A stretch of 49,794 nucleotides of DNA, from contig DATHDP010000030.1 of NCBI GenBank assembly GCA_035318985.1, forward strand, positions 1-49,794, read 5' to 3'. The translations under genes were made by a program, and so were the position numbers. Below, piece by piece: positions 24,349 to 33,126 of the stretch. The first letter of the stretch is position 1. Each line of letters opens with the position of its first letter. Source of the stretch: VBAS01 sp035318985 (lineage in GTDB: Bacteria > Bacteroidota > Bacteroidia > Chitinophagales > Chitinophagaceae). Below the pieces are notes generated by a model. That model was not told where the DNA came from. It did not search any database and worked only from the letters and a program-made list of their open reading frames with translations.

Positions 24349-26097
24349 TTATATCTCGTCTTTACTCAATACAACCTCAGATACACCACGACCTTGCGGC
24401 ACCATTGGAAATACATTATTTTCTTTACCCACTATTACTTCCAGCAAATAACTTCCGTTGTGATCCAGCATTTCTTTCAATGCGCTTTTCACATCTTCTC
24501 TCTTACAAATACTTTTTCCTTCAATGCCATAACCTTTTGCAACCATTACAAAATCCGGGCTCTGTATATCCACAAATGAATAACGGTTCTTATGAAACAA
24601 TTCCTGCCACTGGCGAACCATTCCTAAAAATTTATTATTTAGGATAATGATCTTTACAGTTGGATTGAATTGCATAATAGTTCCTAATTCCTGTATCGTC
24701 ATTTGAATACCACCATCACCAATGATCGCAATAACTGTTCTGTCCGGAGCACCGTAGCTGGCGCCAATTGCTGCAGGCAATGCAAAGCCCATTGTTCCTA
24801 ATCCGCCACTTGTGATATTACTCTTGCTTGAATTATATTCTGCATAACGACATGCTACCATCTGGTGCTGACCAACATCAGTTACGATCACTGCATCTCC
24901 TTTTGTTAATTCATTGATCGCAGTAATTATTTCTCCCATGGTCAGCACTTCTGTATCAGGATTCATTTCTGCCTTGATACATTTTTCCTGCTCTTTCTTC
25001 ATGCAATCATTGAACTTTTGTAACCATTGAGGATAAACTTTCTGTTGAACCAGTTCAGTTAATAATGGTAACGTTTCTTTACAATCACCCCACACTGGTA
25101 CAGTCGCTTTAACATTCTTATCTATTTCAGATGGATCAATGTCAAGATGAATAACCTTTGCCTGCTTTGCATATTTATCGAGACGACCAGTAACACGGTC
25201 ATCGAAACGCATTCCGATTGCGATCAATACATCACATTCGTTCGTCAAAAGATTTGGGCCATAGTTTCCATGCATACCAAGCATTCCGACTCCGAGTGGA
25301 TGGTTGGTTGGAATTGCACTCATACCCATGATCGTCCATGCAGCAGGAATGCCTGCTTTCTCAATAAATTTTTGAAATTCTTTTTCTGCTTTTCCAAGTA
25401 TTACACCTTGTCCAAAGATCACAAATGGTTTTTCAGCTTCATTTATCAGCTTCGCTGCTTGTTCAATATATTCTTTGCGTACAATAGGCTTAGGACGATA
25501 GCTTCTTATATGCTCACACTTTTCATATCCATTGAAATCGAACATTTGCAATTGCGCATTTTTAGTAATATCAATTAAGACAGGACCTGGTCTTCCGCTA
25601 CCTGCAATATAAAATGCCTTTGCCAATACATGCGGAATTTCAGTCGCATCAGTTACCTGGTAATTCCATTTGGTAACAGGAGTTGTAATATTTATTACAT
25701 CTGTTTCCTGGAATGCATCAGTTCCAAGCAAATGAGCAAACACTTGTCCCGTTATACATACAACAGGAGTGGAGTCGATCATTGCATCGGCTAATCCTGT
25801 TACAAGATTTGTAGCACCGGGACCACTGGTTGCAAACACAACACCAGTTCTTCCACTCACTCTTGCAAAACCCTGTGCTGCATGGATAGCTCCCTGCTCA
25901 TGCCTTACCAATATATGTGTAAGCTTTTCATTGTAATCATACAATGCATCATAGATCGGCATGATAGCGCCGCCGGGATAACCAAAGATGGTTTCAACAC
26001 CTTCGGCAACAAAAGCTCTTAATACTGCTTCGCTACCTGAAATGCTTTCAGTAGCTGCTTTTGTTTTCTTTTCTTTGGTTAATTCAAGTGTGTCCAT
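24349..26097 (-). CDS. ilvB: Acetolactate synthase large (catalytic) subunit
   Basis: This 582-residue ThDP enzyme condenses pyruvate with pyruvate or 2-oxobutanoate. The catalytic glutamate is in LVRHEQGAIHAAQGFARVSG. FAD-domain motifs follow, and the ThDP-binding IIGDGGIQMTIQELGT...ILNN segment is complete. The N-terminal 20 residues are a charged extension before GSEAVLRAFVAEGVETIFGYPGG. It sits between the DinB-like gene and the methyltransferase gene with gaps of about 10 bp, indicating one transcript. Confidence 0.95.
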   Translation of the reverse strand: MDTLELTKEKKTKAATESISGSEAVLRAFVAEGVETIFGYPGGAIMPIYDALYDYNEKLTHILVRHEQGAIHAAQGFARVSGRTGVVFATSGPGATNLVTGLADAMIDSTPVVCITGQVFAHLLGTDAFQETDVINITTPVTKWNYQVTDATEIPHVLAKAFYIAGSGRPGPVLIDITKNAQLQMFDFNGYEKCEHIRSYRPKPIVRKEYIEQAAKLINEAEKPFVIFGQGVILGKAEKEFQKFIEKAGIPAAWTIMGMSAIPTNHPLGVGMLGMHGNYGPNLLTNECDVLIAIGMRFDDRVTGRLDKYAKQAKVIHLDIDPSEIDKNVKATVPVWGDCKETLPLLTELVQQKVYPQWLQKFNDCMKKEQEKCIKAEMNPDTEVLTMGEIITAINELTKGDAVIVTDVGQHQMVACRYAEYNSSKSNITSGGLGTMGFALPAAIGASYGAPDRTVIAIIGDGGIQMTIQELGTIMQFNPTVKIIILNNKFLGMVRQWQELFHKNRYSFVDIQSPDFVMVAKGYGIEGKSICKREDVKSALKEMLDHNGSYLLEVIVGKENNVFPMVPQGRGVSEVVLSKDEI

Positions 26098-26107
26098 AAT
26101 AAATAAT

Positions 26108-26599
26108 TTATTTTCTGTAAAAACCTAACTTATCTGTTGAACCAACATCGGTAAATCCTACTTGTCTTAGCATTGTAACCAACTGACCACGGTGATAGGT
26201 AGAGTGATTGAATATATGAGCAAAGACCTGGTAATGTGGCAACTCATACCTGTCACCATTTAATCTTTTAAATACTAGTTTATCCATTAGTGCTTCTTCG
26301 TTAAAACCTTCAACAAATTTTTTCAATTCTGTCGAAGCATTTTTCCATAACCCGAGCATTTCATTTCGTGTTCCTTTAAAAACTGATTGCAACCATACAG
26401 GCGATTCTGCTTTATTCAATCTTTCCAGCCATATCGTTTCCGCACTTGTAATATGCAATACTGTTTCTGCTATACTGTTAAAACTGCTTACCACATGTTT
26501 TTTCCATTGCTCATCCGTGATATTATTTATCCATGACAGAACAATATCATTTGCCCAAATATTATAATCCGCTACTTCTAAAAAATATTGTTTGGTCAT
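26108..26599 (-). CDS. DinB-family protein
   Basis: This 163-residue putative four-helix-bundle metalloprotein has an early His/Asp-rich helix (YNIWANDIVLSWI), VLHITSAETIWLERL and the family's C-terminal FNHSTYHRGQLVTMLRQVG, with the metal-binding histidines in HxxxHRGQ spacing. DinB-like proteins are metal-dependent, and some are thiol-transferases (bacillithiol or mycothiol-related); the role here is unknown. It lies 9 bp after ilvD and 10 bp before ilvB, so it is co-transcribed with the ilv genes. Confidence 0.82.
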   Translation of the reverse strand: MTKQYFLEVADYNIWANDIVLSWINNITDEQWKKHVVSSFNSIAETVLHITSAETIWLERLNKAESPVWLQSVFKGTRNEMLGLWKNASTELKKFVEGFNEEALMDKLVFKRLNGDRYELPHYQVFAHIFNHSTYHRGQLVTMLRQVGFTDVGSTDKLGFYRK

Positions 26600-26608
26600 T
26601 TCTATTCT

Positions 26609-28291
26609 TTATGCTTCATCAGTTACACATCCTTCACTTGCATCTTTCACGAATCGTGCATATTTATATAGCACACCTCTTTTCTCTTTCAATTCTGGTT
26701 GTTTCCAGTTAGCCTTTCTCTTCTTTATTTCTTCATCACTCACTTTTAAATTGATCGTGTTTTTTGTTACATCAATTTCAATAACATCGTTATCATGTAC
26801 AAATCCGATCAATCCGCCTTCATGTGCTTCAGGTGTAATATGGCCGACAACAAATCCATGAGTCCCCCCGCTAAAACGACCGTCGGTGATCAAGGCAACA
26901 TTTTTTCCCAGACCTGCGCCAATGATCGCTGAAGTTGGTTTCAACATCTCAGGCATGCCCGGTGCACCTTTTGGTCCTTCATTTTTTATTACCACTACAT
27001 CACCTGCTTTCACTAAACCACTTTGTATTCCTGCAATTAATTTTTGTTCTCCATCAAACACTCTTGCAGGTCCAACAAATTTTTCTCCTTCTTTACCAGA
27101 GATTTTTGCAACGCTTCCCTTCTCAGCAAGATTGCCATACAGAATTTGCAGGTGTCCCGTTCTTTTCAACGGTTGTTCTAATGGATGAATAATGTCCTGA
27201 GCCTTAAAATCAAGATCCGGAACACCTGCTAAATTTTCTGCAACCGTTTTACCGGTAACTGTCAAACAATCGCCATGCAGCAATCCCTTCGACAATAAAT
27301 ATTTCATTACTGACGGAAGTCCACCATGCTGGTGAAGATCCTGCATAAGATATTTTCCAGAGGGTTTGAAATCTGCTAACACGGGTATCTTATCACTGAT
27401 GGTTTGAAAATCATCAATAGATAAAGGAACGCCAACTGATCTTGCCATTGCGATCAAATGCAATACTGCATTTGTGCTGCCGCCCAGGATCATGATCACG
27501 GTGATCGCATTTTCAAATGCTTTGCGGGTCATGATATCTGATGGACGAATATTTTTTTCGAGTAATAACCTCAATGCTTTGCCGGCATTCAAACATTCTT
27601 TTTTCTTGTCTTCACTTAATGCGGGATTAGAAGAAGAAAAAGGTAAACTCATTCCCAATGCTTCAATTGCAGACGCCATTGTATTTGCTGTGTACATGCC
27701 ACCACATGCACCTGCTCCCGGACATGAATGCTGAACTATCTGTTTAAAATCTTCAGGGTTTAAAGTGCCTGCAATTTTTTGTCCCAACGCTTCAAATGCA
27801 GATATTATATTTAAGTCTTGTCCCTTATAATGTCCTGCTGCAATTGTGCCTCCATACAACATTATCGAAGGACGATCCAGTCTTCCCATTGCAATGATAG
27901 AACCCGGCATGTTCTTATCACAACCTGGTATCGCAATAAGACCATCATAATAAAAGCCACCCATTACTGATTCAATTGAATCAGCGATAAGGTCACGACT
28001 TACTAATGAATATCTCATTCCATCAGTGCCATTACTGATCCCATCACTAATGCCGATCGTATTAAAGATCAAACCCACCATGTCATTATCCCACACACCC
28101 TGTTTCACTATTTTCGCCAGGTCATTCAGGTGCATGTTACATGTATTACCATCATAGCCCATACTGCACACACCGATCTGCGGTTTCTTCATATCATCTT
28201 CCGTCAATCCAATTCCATACAACATTGCCTGCGCCGCCGGTTGTGTCGGATCTTGTGTAATTGTTTTCGAATATTTATTTAGTTCGTTCAT
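26609..28291 (-). CDS. ilvD: Dihydroxy-acid dehydratase
   Basis: This 560-residue Fe-S dehydratase converts the dihydroxy acids to 2-oxoisovalerate and 2-oxo-3-methylvalerate. Cluster cysteines are visible in IPGCDKNMPGS and HSCPGAGACGGMYTANTM, with another in the N-terminal GVCSMGYDGNTCNMH. TDGRFSGGTHGFVVGHITPEA near the C-terminus is the second family signature. The start ATG 28291 lies 2 nt after the stop of a possible 26-codon upstream ORF. It heads the ilvD-dinB-ilvB-methyltransferase-ilvN cluster. Confidence 0.95.
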   Translation of the reverse strand: MNELNKYSKTITQDPTQPAAQAMLYGIGLTEDDMKKPQIGVCSMGYDGNTCNMHLNDLAKIVKQGVWDNDMVGLIFNTIGISDGISNGTDGMRYSLVSRDLIADSIESVMGGFYYDGLIAIPGCDKNMPGSIIAMGRLDRPSIMLYGGTIAAGHYKGQDLNIISAFEALGQKIAGTLNPEDFKQIVQHSCPGAGACGGMYTANTMASAIEALGMSLPFSSSNPALSEDKKKECLNAGKALRLLLEKNIRPSDIMTRKAFENAITVIMILGGSTNAVLHLIAMARSVGVPLSIDDFQTISDKIPVLADFKPSGKYLMQDLHQHGGLPSVMKYLLSKGLLHGDCLTVTGKTVAENLAGVPDLDFKAQDIIHPLEQPLKRTGHLQILYGNLAEKGSVAKISGKEGEKFVGPARVFDGEQKLIAGIQSGLVKAGDVVVIKNEGPKGAPGMPEMLKPTSAIIGAGLGKNVALITDGRFSGGTHGFVVGHITPEAHEGGLIGFVHDNDVIEIDVTKNTINLKVSDEEIKKRKANWKQPELKEKRGVLYKYARFVKDASEGCVTDEA

Positions 28292-28603
28292 TTCTATTTT
28301 ATATTATCAGATTTAGTACTACTATCATCGTCTGTTGTGTCACTCACTTGTACGTTCTGTTCGCTACTCAACATGAATTGAACCCTATTTCCTTCGTTTC
28401 TTTTTATCTTCCCCGGATTTCAGAAGGTGTTACTTTGTTTTATTTGACTCCATCGGAGTCAAATACTTATAGATAATGTGATTTGAAAACGTTCAACTCC
28501 GTATGGAGTTGAATAAACTCATTTCAACCTTTCTATAAATATTTAACCCCTACGGGGTTTTATCGTTTTTCTTTTTTACCCAGAGACAAAGAACTTTTGT
28601 TTA
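28292..28603. other. Intergenic region between ilvD and ilvE with three palindromes and a possible small ORF
   Basis: This 312-bp gap separates the ilvE stop from ilvD. Next to ilvE lie three REP-like palindromes (28441-28559). Next to ilvD lies a possible 26-codon minus-strand ORF (28294-28374; acidic, Ser/Asp-rich) whose stop is 2 nt before the ilvD start. The ilvD promoter is presumably here too, but no clear TAnnTTTG box was found. Confidence 0.5.
28441..28559. repeat. Cluster of three REP-like palindromes
   Basis: Three hairpins follow each other. The first has TATTTGACTCC and its complement around ATC (28441-28465). The second has TTCAACTCC around GTAT (28492-28513). The third has AACCCC around TAC (28545-28559). 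They share an A-C/T-C-C ... G-G-A/G-G-T core, suggesting one family at different stages of divergence, possibly spread by a REP-associated transposase encoded elsewhere. Confidence 0.65.
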
Positions 28604-29524
28604 TTATGCCAATTCCCTTTTAGTGCTTCTGTGCTTAAGTGATAATAAATCTTTTTCAACAACTGTATCCATATATGCTATCTGAATTTTTCTTGAAATA
28701 CTGTCATTCCATTTCAACGGAAACTTGTAATCATCCAAACTTTCAAAACCGATCACTTCAGCTCCAGTACCACAGAAAAAAGCAGCATCTGCTTTTTTCA
28801 ATTCGTCAACAGTGAAGAATTTTTCTTCAACCGATATATTTAGTTCATTACATAATTCAAGTATAGTTGCCCTTGTAATTCCAGGTAAAATATTTCCTAA
28901 TGCAGGAGTCAATAGTTTTCCATCTTTCTCATAAAAGAAATTTGCACCTGGTGCTTCGGCGACATAGTTATTCATATCAAGCAGCAGTGCTTCATCATAA
29001 CCATTTGCTTTTGCTTCCTGGCTGGCAAGAATAGAGTTTACATAATGACCAGCAGCCTTTGCATGAATTTTAAATCCTTTGGGATTCGGACGTTGAAATG
29101 AAGAAGTCATTACCCTTAATAATTTTTCACCAAGGAATGGTTGCATTTTCCATGCTTCAATTACGATAAATGATTCTTCATTCACATCAAATTTCATATT
29201 TGTAGGAGCATAAACAACCGGACGTATATAAGCGTCCTGCAGATCATTTCTCTTTAATATTTCATATGTGGCATCGATCAATTCCTGGGTTGTCCAATGA
29301 TAGGGCATGTTTAATGCTTCCGCAGATCTTCTTAACCTGTCATAGTGTTCAACTTCCTTGAAGATCTTTGTTTCACCATTTACGGTTTTGTAGGAACGAA
29401 TACCTTCAAATACTGAATAGCCATAATGAAGACTCTGGCTATACAGATCCATTTTTGCTTCAGCAGCTTTTACAAATTCACCATTCCAGTAAATGATCGT
29501 CTCGTTGTTATAATATGATGCCAT
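28604..29524 (-). CDS. ilvE: Branched-chain amino-acid aminotransferase
   Basis: This protein has about 306 residues from ATG 29524. A TTG at 29554 would extend it by ten residues, but that codon lies inside the upstream terminator hairpin, so the ATG is preferred. It is a fold-type IV PLP enzyme catalysing the last step to Leu, Ile and Val. GEFVKAAEAKMDLYSQSLHYGYSVFEGIR, the PLP-lysine region HAKAAGHYVNS and EAPGANFFYEKDGKLLTPALGNILPGITR are conserved. An Ile/Val-rich leader peptide and a terminator precede it, indicating attenuation control. Confidence 0.93.
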   Translation of the reverse strand: MASYYNNETIIYWNGEFVKAAEAKMDLYSQSLHYGYSVFEGIRSYKTVNGETKIFKEVEHYDRLRRSAEALNMPYHWTTQELIDATYEILKRNDLQDAYIRPVVYAPTNMKFDVNEESFIVIEAWKMQPFLGEKLLRVMTSSFQRPNPKGFKIHAKAAGHYVNSILASQEAKANGYDEALLLDMNNYVAEAPGANFFYEKDGKLLTPALGNILPGITRATILELCNELNISVEEKFFTVDELKKADAAFFCGTGAEVIGFESLDDYKFPLKWNDSISRKIQIAYMDTVVEKDLLSLKHRSTKRELA

Positions 29525-29543
29525 ATGATTTGTTTTAGGCGAT

Positions 29544-29578
29544 AAAAAAAGCAACCCGCCTTTTTAGAGGCGGGTTGC
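29544..29578 (-). terminator. Attenuator terminator between the leader peptide and ilvE
   Basis: GCAACCCGCC (29551-29560) and GGCGGGTTGC (29569-29578), plus one T-A pair, form an 11-bp stem with a 6-nt loop. On the minus strand seven T follow (29544-29550). It ends 20 nt before the ilvE start codon and 27 nt after the leader-peptide stop, so it must be bypassed for ilvE to be expressed. Confidence 0.9.
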
Positions 29579-29604
29579 TGTATAATTAGTTTTTTAATTT
29601 ATTA

Positions 29605-29700
29605 TCATGCACCACCTCCTGTAGAAGTAATAATAATGACAACCACAATAATTATAGCGGCTACACTGGTCATGACATTATTTATTATATTCCTTAACAT
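29605..29700 (-). CDS. Ile/Val-rich leader peptide of the ilvE attenuator (31 aa)
   Basis: ATG 29700 to TGA 29605 encodes 31 residues, including the run IIIVVVIII (residues 16-24) and four further Ile/Val before it, then TSTGGGA at the end. Such runs let the ribosome sense charged Ile and Val tRNA, as in the enterobacterial ilv leaders. The codons for the three glycines (GGA-GGT-GGT) can pair, with one G-U, with CCGCCTC in the 5' arm of the downstream terminator. A ribosome stalled in the Ile/Val run would leave this segment free to form an antiterminator, whereas one reaching the stop codon would cover it. The start has no Shine-Dalgarno, as is normal in Bacteroidota. Confidence 0.85.
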   Translation of the reverse strand: MLRNIINNVMTSVAAIIIVVVIIITSTGGGA

Positions 29701-29716
29701 GAGGATGTATGTTTTG

Positions 29717-29724
29717 TAAATATA
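29717..29724 (-). promoter_or_regulatory. Candidate -7 box for the ilvE leader transcript
   Basis: On the minus strand TATATTTA matches the Bacteroidota -7 consensus TAnnTTTG at seven of eight positions. It lies 16 nt upstream of the leader-peptide ATG, implying a very short 5' UTR. No convincing TTTG -33 box is visible. Confidence 0.4.
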
Positions 29725-29866
29725 CACCCGCCGTTTTGAAAAAAGAACTGTGGCAAGCAAAAAATTAAGTCAGAACCAGGATTTTCAGGATTAGAGATGG
29801 ATGATTAGGATATAAGTAATCTTCCTATTTTCCTAACAATCCGTAGTAATCAAGCTAATCGTGGTT

Positions 29867-30982
29867 CTATATAATGGTCGACTTTCTTAATTCAATATTC
29901 TCTTTCTTAATTGAACCCGGGATCTTTCCACTTACATAATCAACTAAAAGCTCACCAATAGTGGAAGTGAAATAGAAGTTCACGGGATCAATATCTTTTG
30001 TAACGAAATTGTTTTCCAATGTCCATTCAACGGCACTTCTTACAACGGCAGCCTCTTCTTTCATACCAAAATGCTCAAGCATCATTACAGTACTCAGTAC
30101 AGAACCTGTTGGGTTGGCGATGTCTTTTCCGGCAGCTTGTGGATATGAACCATGAATAGGTTCAAACAAAGCTGTTTTATTTCCAACGGATGCTGATGGC
30201 AACATACCGAGTGACCCACTCAATACACTTGCTTCATCACTTATAATATCTCCAAACATGTTTTCAGTAAGTACCACATCAAACTGTTTTGGATTCAGGA
30301 TGATCTGCATTGCTGCATTATCAACAAACATGTAATCAACTTTTACATCTGGATATTCCGTTGCTATCTGTTGAACTGTCTTTCTCCAGAGTCTTGAAGT
30401 ATCGAGAACATTGGCTTTATCAACCAGTGTAAGTTTATTTCTTCTTTTTTGTGCATATTGAAATGCAAGTCGGGAAATTCTTTCGATCTCTTCTTTAGTA
30501 TAGGAGCATTCATCACTTGCAGAACTTCCATCTTCGGCGGTATGTTTTTTGCCAAAATAAATACCACCTGTCAATTCACGGAAGATGATAAAATCAACGC
30601 CTTCCATGTTTTTGGGTTTGATAGGGCAGAGATGTTGTAAAGTTGGATAAGTCGTAACAGGTCGGATGTTTGCAAATAATTGAAGCGCTTTTCTGATACC
30701 CAATATTCCCTGCTCAGGTCTCACTTTTGCATTGGGGTCATTGTCATATTTTGGATGGCCGACAGCACCAAATAAAACTGCATCACAATCAAGGCAAGTG
30801 TCAATTGTTTCAGAAGGTAATGCGGTTCCTGTTTTATCAATTGCATCTGCACCGATCAAACCTTCATGATAAGTAAATGTATGTCCAAAGCGTTCTGCAA
30901 CTGCATCCAGCACACGGATGGATTGCTTGGTCACTTCGGGACCGATACCATCGCCATTTAATACTGCTATTTTCTTTTTCAT
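29867..30982 (-). CDS. leuB: 3-isopropylmalate dehydrogenase
   Basis: This 371-residue NAD-dependent decarboxylating dehydrogenase of leucine synthesis begins AVLNGDGIGPEVTKQ. It carries ELTGGIYFG, VDNAAMQIILNPKQFDVVLTENMFGDIISDE and the NAD-binding EPIHGSYPQAAGKDIANPTG. The length is usual. It is the last gene of leuACDB, 28 bp after leuD, and is followed by the promoter and attenuator of ilvE. Confidence 0.95.
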   Translation of the reverse strand: MKKKIAVLNGDGIGPEVTKQSIRVLDAVAERFGHTFTYHEGLIGADAIDKTGTALPSETIDTCLDCDAVLFGAVGHPKYDNDPNAKVRPEQGILGIRKALQLFANIRPVTTYPTLQHLCPIKPKNMEGVDFIIFRELTGGIYFGKKHTAEDGSSASDECSYTKEEIERISRLAFQYAQKRRNKLTLVDKANVLDTSRLWRKTVQQIATEYPDVKVDYMFVDNAAMQIILNPKQFDVVLTENMFGDIISDEASVLSGSLGMLPSASVGNKTALFEPIHGSYPQAAGKDIANPTGSVLSTVMMLEHFGMKEEAAVVRSAVEWTLENNFVTKDIDPVNFYFTSTIGELLVDYVSGKIPGSIKKENIELRKSTII

Positions 30983-31010
30983 CTTCGATCGTAGTTTAAT
31001 GGTTCAAAGT

Positions 31011-31601
31011 TTATTTTTCAAGGGTTTCGAATTCTTCTATTTCTTTTTTGGAATTCAACAAGTAGTCAATATCATCATATCCATTCAGCAAACAAGTTTT
31101 TTTATAACTGTTGATCTCGAAATTTTCTGTTTCACCAGCTACGCTGATAGTTTGTTTTTCTAAGTTTACTTCTACTTCAGTTAAAGGATCTTTTTCAACT
31201 GCTGCAAAAGTTTTTTGAAGAAATGATTCGCTAACTGTTACTGGCAACAAAAAATTATTGAGTGAGTTGTTTTTAAAAATATCAGCAAAGAAACTGCTTA
31301 CAACCACATCAAATCCGGCATCTTTAATTGCCCATGCTGCATGTTCTCTTGATGAGCCGCAACCAAAATTCCTTCCTGCAAGTAAAATTTTGCCACTGTA
31401 TGTTTTATCATTTAAAACAAAATCTTGCTTCGGTTGATTCTCATCATCATTAACATATCTCCAGTCACGGAAAAGATTTTTTCCAAATCCATCCCTGCTT
31501 GTTGCTTTTAAAAAACGTGCAGGAATGATCTGGTCAGTGTCCACATTTTCTATATTAAGCGGAACAGCTGTTGATCTAATTATGTTTATGCTTTTCGCCA
31601 T
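31011..31601 (-). CDS. leuD: 3-isopropylmalate dehydratase small subunit
   Basis: This 196-residue subunit forms the swivelling domain of isopropylmalate isomerase. VDTDQIIPARFLK at the N-terminus and NFGCGSSREHAAWAIKDAGFD are the family signatures. It starts 3 bp after the leuC stop, so translational coupling is likely. Confidence 0.95.
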   Translation of the reverse strand: MAKSINIIRSTAVPLNIENVDTDQIIPARFLKATSRDGFGKNLFRDWRYVNDDENQPKQDFVLNDKTYSGKILLAGRNFGCGSSREHAAWAIKDAGFDVVVSSFFADIFKNNSLNNFLLPVTVSESFLQKTFAAVEKDPLTEVEVNLEKQTISVAGETENFEINSYKKTCLLNGYDDIDYLLNSKKEIEEFETLEK

Positions 31602-31604
31602 GTT

Positions 31605-33029
31605 TTAATTTGTTGCTTCAGCCATTTCATTTACTAATAATTCTCTCACATCACAAACTTCTCCTGTGATCGCAGCAGCAGCAGCAGTCAATGGACTTGC
31701 AAGCATTGTTCTTGCACCAGGTCCTTGTCTCCCTTCAAAATTTCTGTTGCTGGTACTGATACAATATTTACCAGCAGGGATTTTATCTTCATTCATACCG
31801 AGACATGCACTGCAGCCTGGTTGACGCAACATAAATCCTGCTTCTTCAAAAATCTTATCAATGCCTTCTTCGATCGCTTGCTTTTCCACTTGCTTGCTTC
31901 CGGGTACCACCCATACTTCTACATCATCAGCTTTCTTTTTTCCTTTTACAAATGATGCCACCATTCTCAGATCTTCAATCCTTGAATTGGTGCAACTACC
32001 AATAAACACATAGTCCACTTTCTGACCTTTGATCGGAGTTCCTTCTGTCAATCCCATGTATGCAAGAGATTTTGATAGACCACTTTTATCCGTTTCATTT
32101 ACTGTTTCTGTCGTTGGGATATTATCATTGACACCAATGCCCATTCCCGGATTAGTGCCATAAGTGATCATTGGTTGTATATCATCGGCATCAAGAAATA
32201 TCTCGTTATCAAATCTTGCATTACCATCACTGAATAAAGTTTTCCAATATGCTATTGCTTTATCCCATGCTTCACCCATTGGTGCAAACTTCCTTCCTTT
32301 GATATAATTGAAAGTTGTCTCATCAGGAGCGATCAGGCCGCACCTTGCACCCATTTCAATACTCATATTGCAAATGGTCATTCTTGCTTCCATCGATAAA
32401 CTGCGGATAGCAGAGCCTGCAAACTCAACTGCATAACCCGTAGCACCACTTGCAGAAATTTTTGAAAGTATATATAGCACAATATCTTTACTCACCACAC
32501 CTTTATTCAATTCCCCATCCACATTTATCCGCATGAGTTTTGGTTTGGTTTGCAATAAACATTGCGTTGCCAAAACCATTTCCACTTCACTGGTTCCAAT
32601 TCCAAAAGCAATAGCTCCAAAAGCACCATGTGTTGATGTGTGACTGTCGCCACATACGATCGTCATTCCGGGTTGTGTAATTCCCAACTCAGGTCCTATA
32701 ACATGAACAATACCCTGGAAGGGATGTCCAAGTCCATATAATTCTACACCATGCTCGGCGCAATTTTTTATTAAAGCGTCAACCTGTTTTCGGCTAAGTT
32801 CTTCTTTGATCGGTAAATGCTGATTAAGAGTAGGAACGTTGTGGTCGGCAGTTGCAACAGTTTGTTGCGGACGAAAAACTTTAATGCCTCTTTTATTCAA
32901 ACCATTAAATGCCTGTGGGCTGGTTACTTCATGAATAAAATGTTTGTCAATATATAAAACAACTGGGCCGTCCTCAATTTTTTTGACAACATGTTTTTCC
33001 CAGATCTTATCAAATAATGTTTTGCTCAT
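31605..33029 (-). CDS. leuC: 3-isopropylmalate dehydratase large subunit
   Basis: This 474-residue aconitase-family protein binds a 4Fe-4S cluster through the cysteines in IGSCTNSR and CSACLGMN. IVCGDSHTSTHGAFGAIAFGIGTSEVE and NRNFEGRQGPGA are further signatures. It works with LeuD to convert 2- to 3-isopropylmalate. It is preceded by a 97-bp gap from leuA containing two hairpins. Confidence 0.95.
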   Translation of the reverse strand: MSKTLFDKIWEKHVVKKIEDGPVVLYIDKHFIHEVTSPQAFNGLNKRGIKVFRPQQTVATADHNVPTLNQHLPIKEELSRKQVDALIKNCAEHGVELYGLGHPFQGIVHVIGPELGITQPGMTIVCGDSHTSTHGAFGAIAFGIGTSEVEMVLATQCLLQTKPKLMRINVDGELNKGVVSKDIVLYILSKISASGATGYAVEFAGSAIRSLSMEARMTICNMSIEMGARCGLIAPDETTFNYIKGRKFAPMGEAWDKAIAYWKTLFSDGNARFDNEIFLDADDIQPMITYGTNPGMGIGVNDNIPTTETVNETDKSGLSKSLAYMGLTEGTPIKGQKVDYVFIGSCTNSRIEDLRMVASFVKGKKKADDVEVWVVPGSKQVEKQAIEEGIDKIFEEAGFMLRQPGCSACLGMNEDKIPAGKYCISTSNRNFEGRQGPGARTMLASPLTAAAAAITGEVCDVRELLVNEMAEATN

Positions 33030-33041
33030 TTTCTTCTTTTG

Positions 33042-33071
33042 AAAAAATTGCGTGGCGTAGAAACGCCACGC
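33042..33071 (-). terminator. Hairpin with T-run between leuA and leuC
   Basis: GCGTGGCG (33050-33057) pairs with CGCCACGC (33064-33071), loop TAGAAA. On the minus strand it is followed by AATTTTTT. It would act as a partial terminator inside the leu operon, or as a processing site separating leuA from leuCDB mRNA. Confidence 0.6.
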
Positions 33072-33094
33072 TTTAAACCAAAACTATCTGCTTA

Positions 33095-33109
33095 CCCGAC
33101 TAAGTCGGG
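33095..33109. repeat. Short palindrome CCCGAC-TAA-GTCGGG between leuA and leuC
   Basis: A 6-bp stem with 3-nt loop lies 18 bp after the leuA stop. It resembles the short dispersed palindromes seen elsewhere in the window. Confidence 0.5.
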
Positions 33110-33126
33110 AGCTTAAGAGAAAAATA

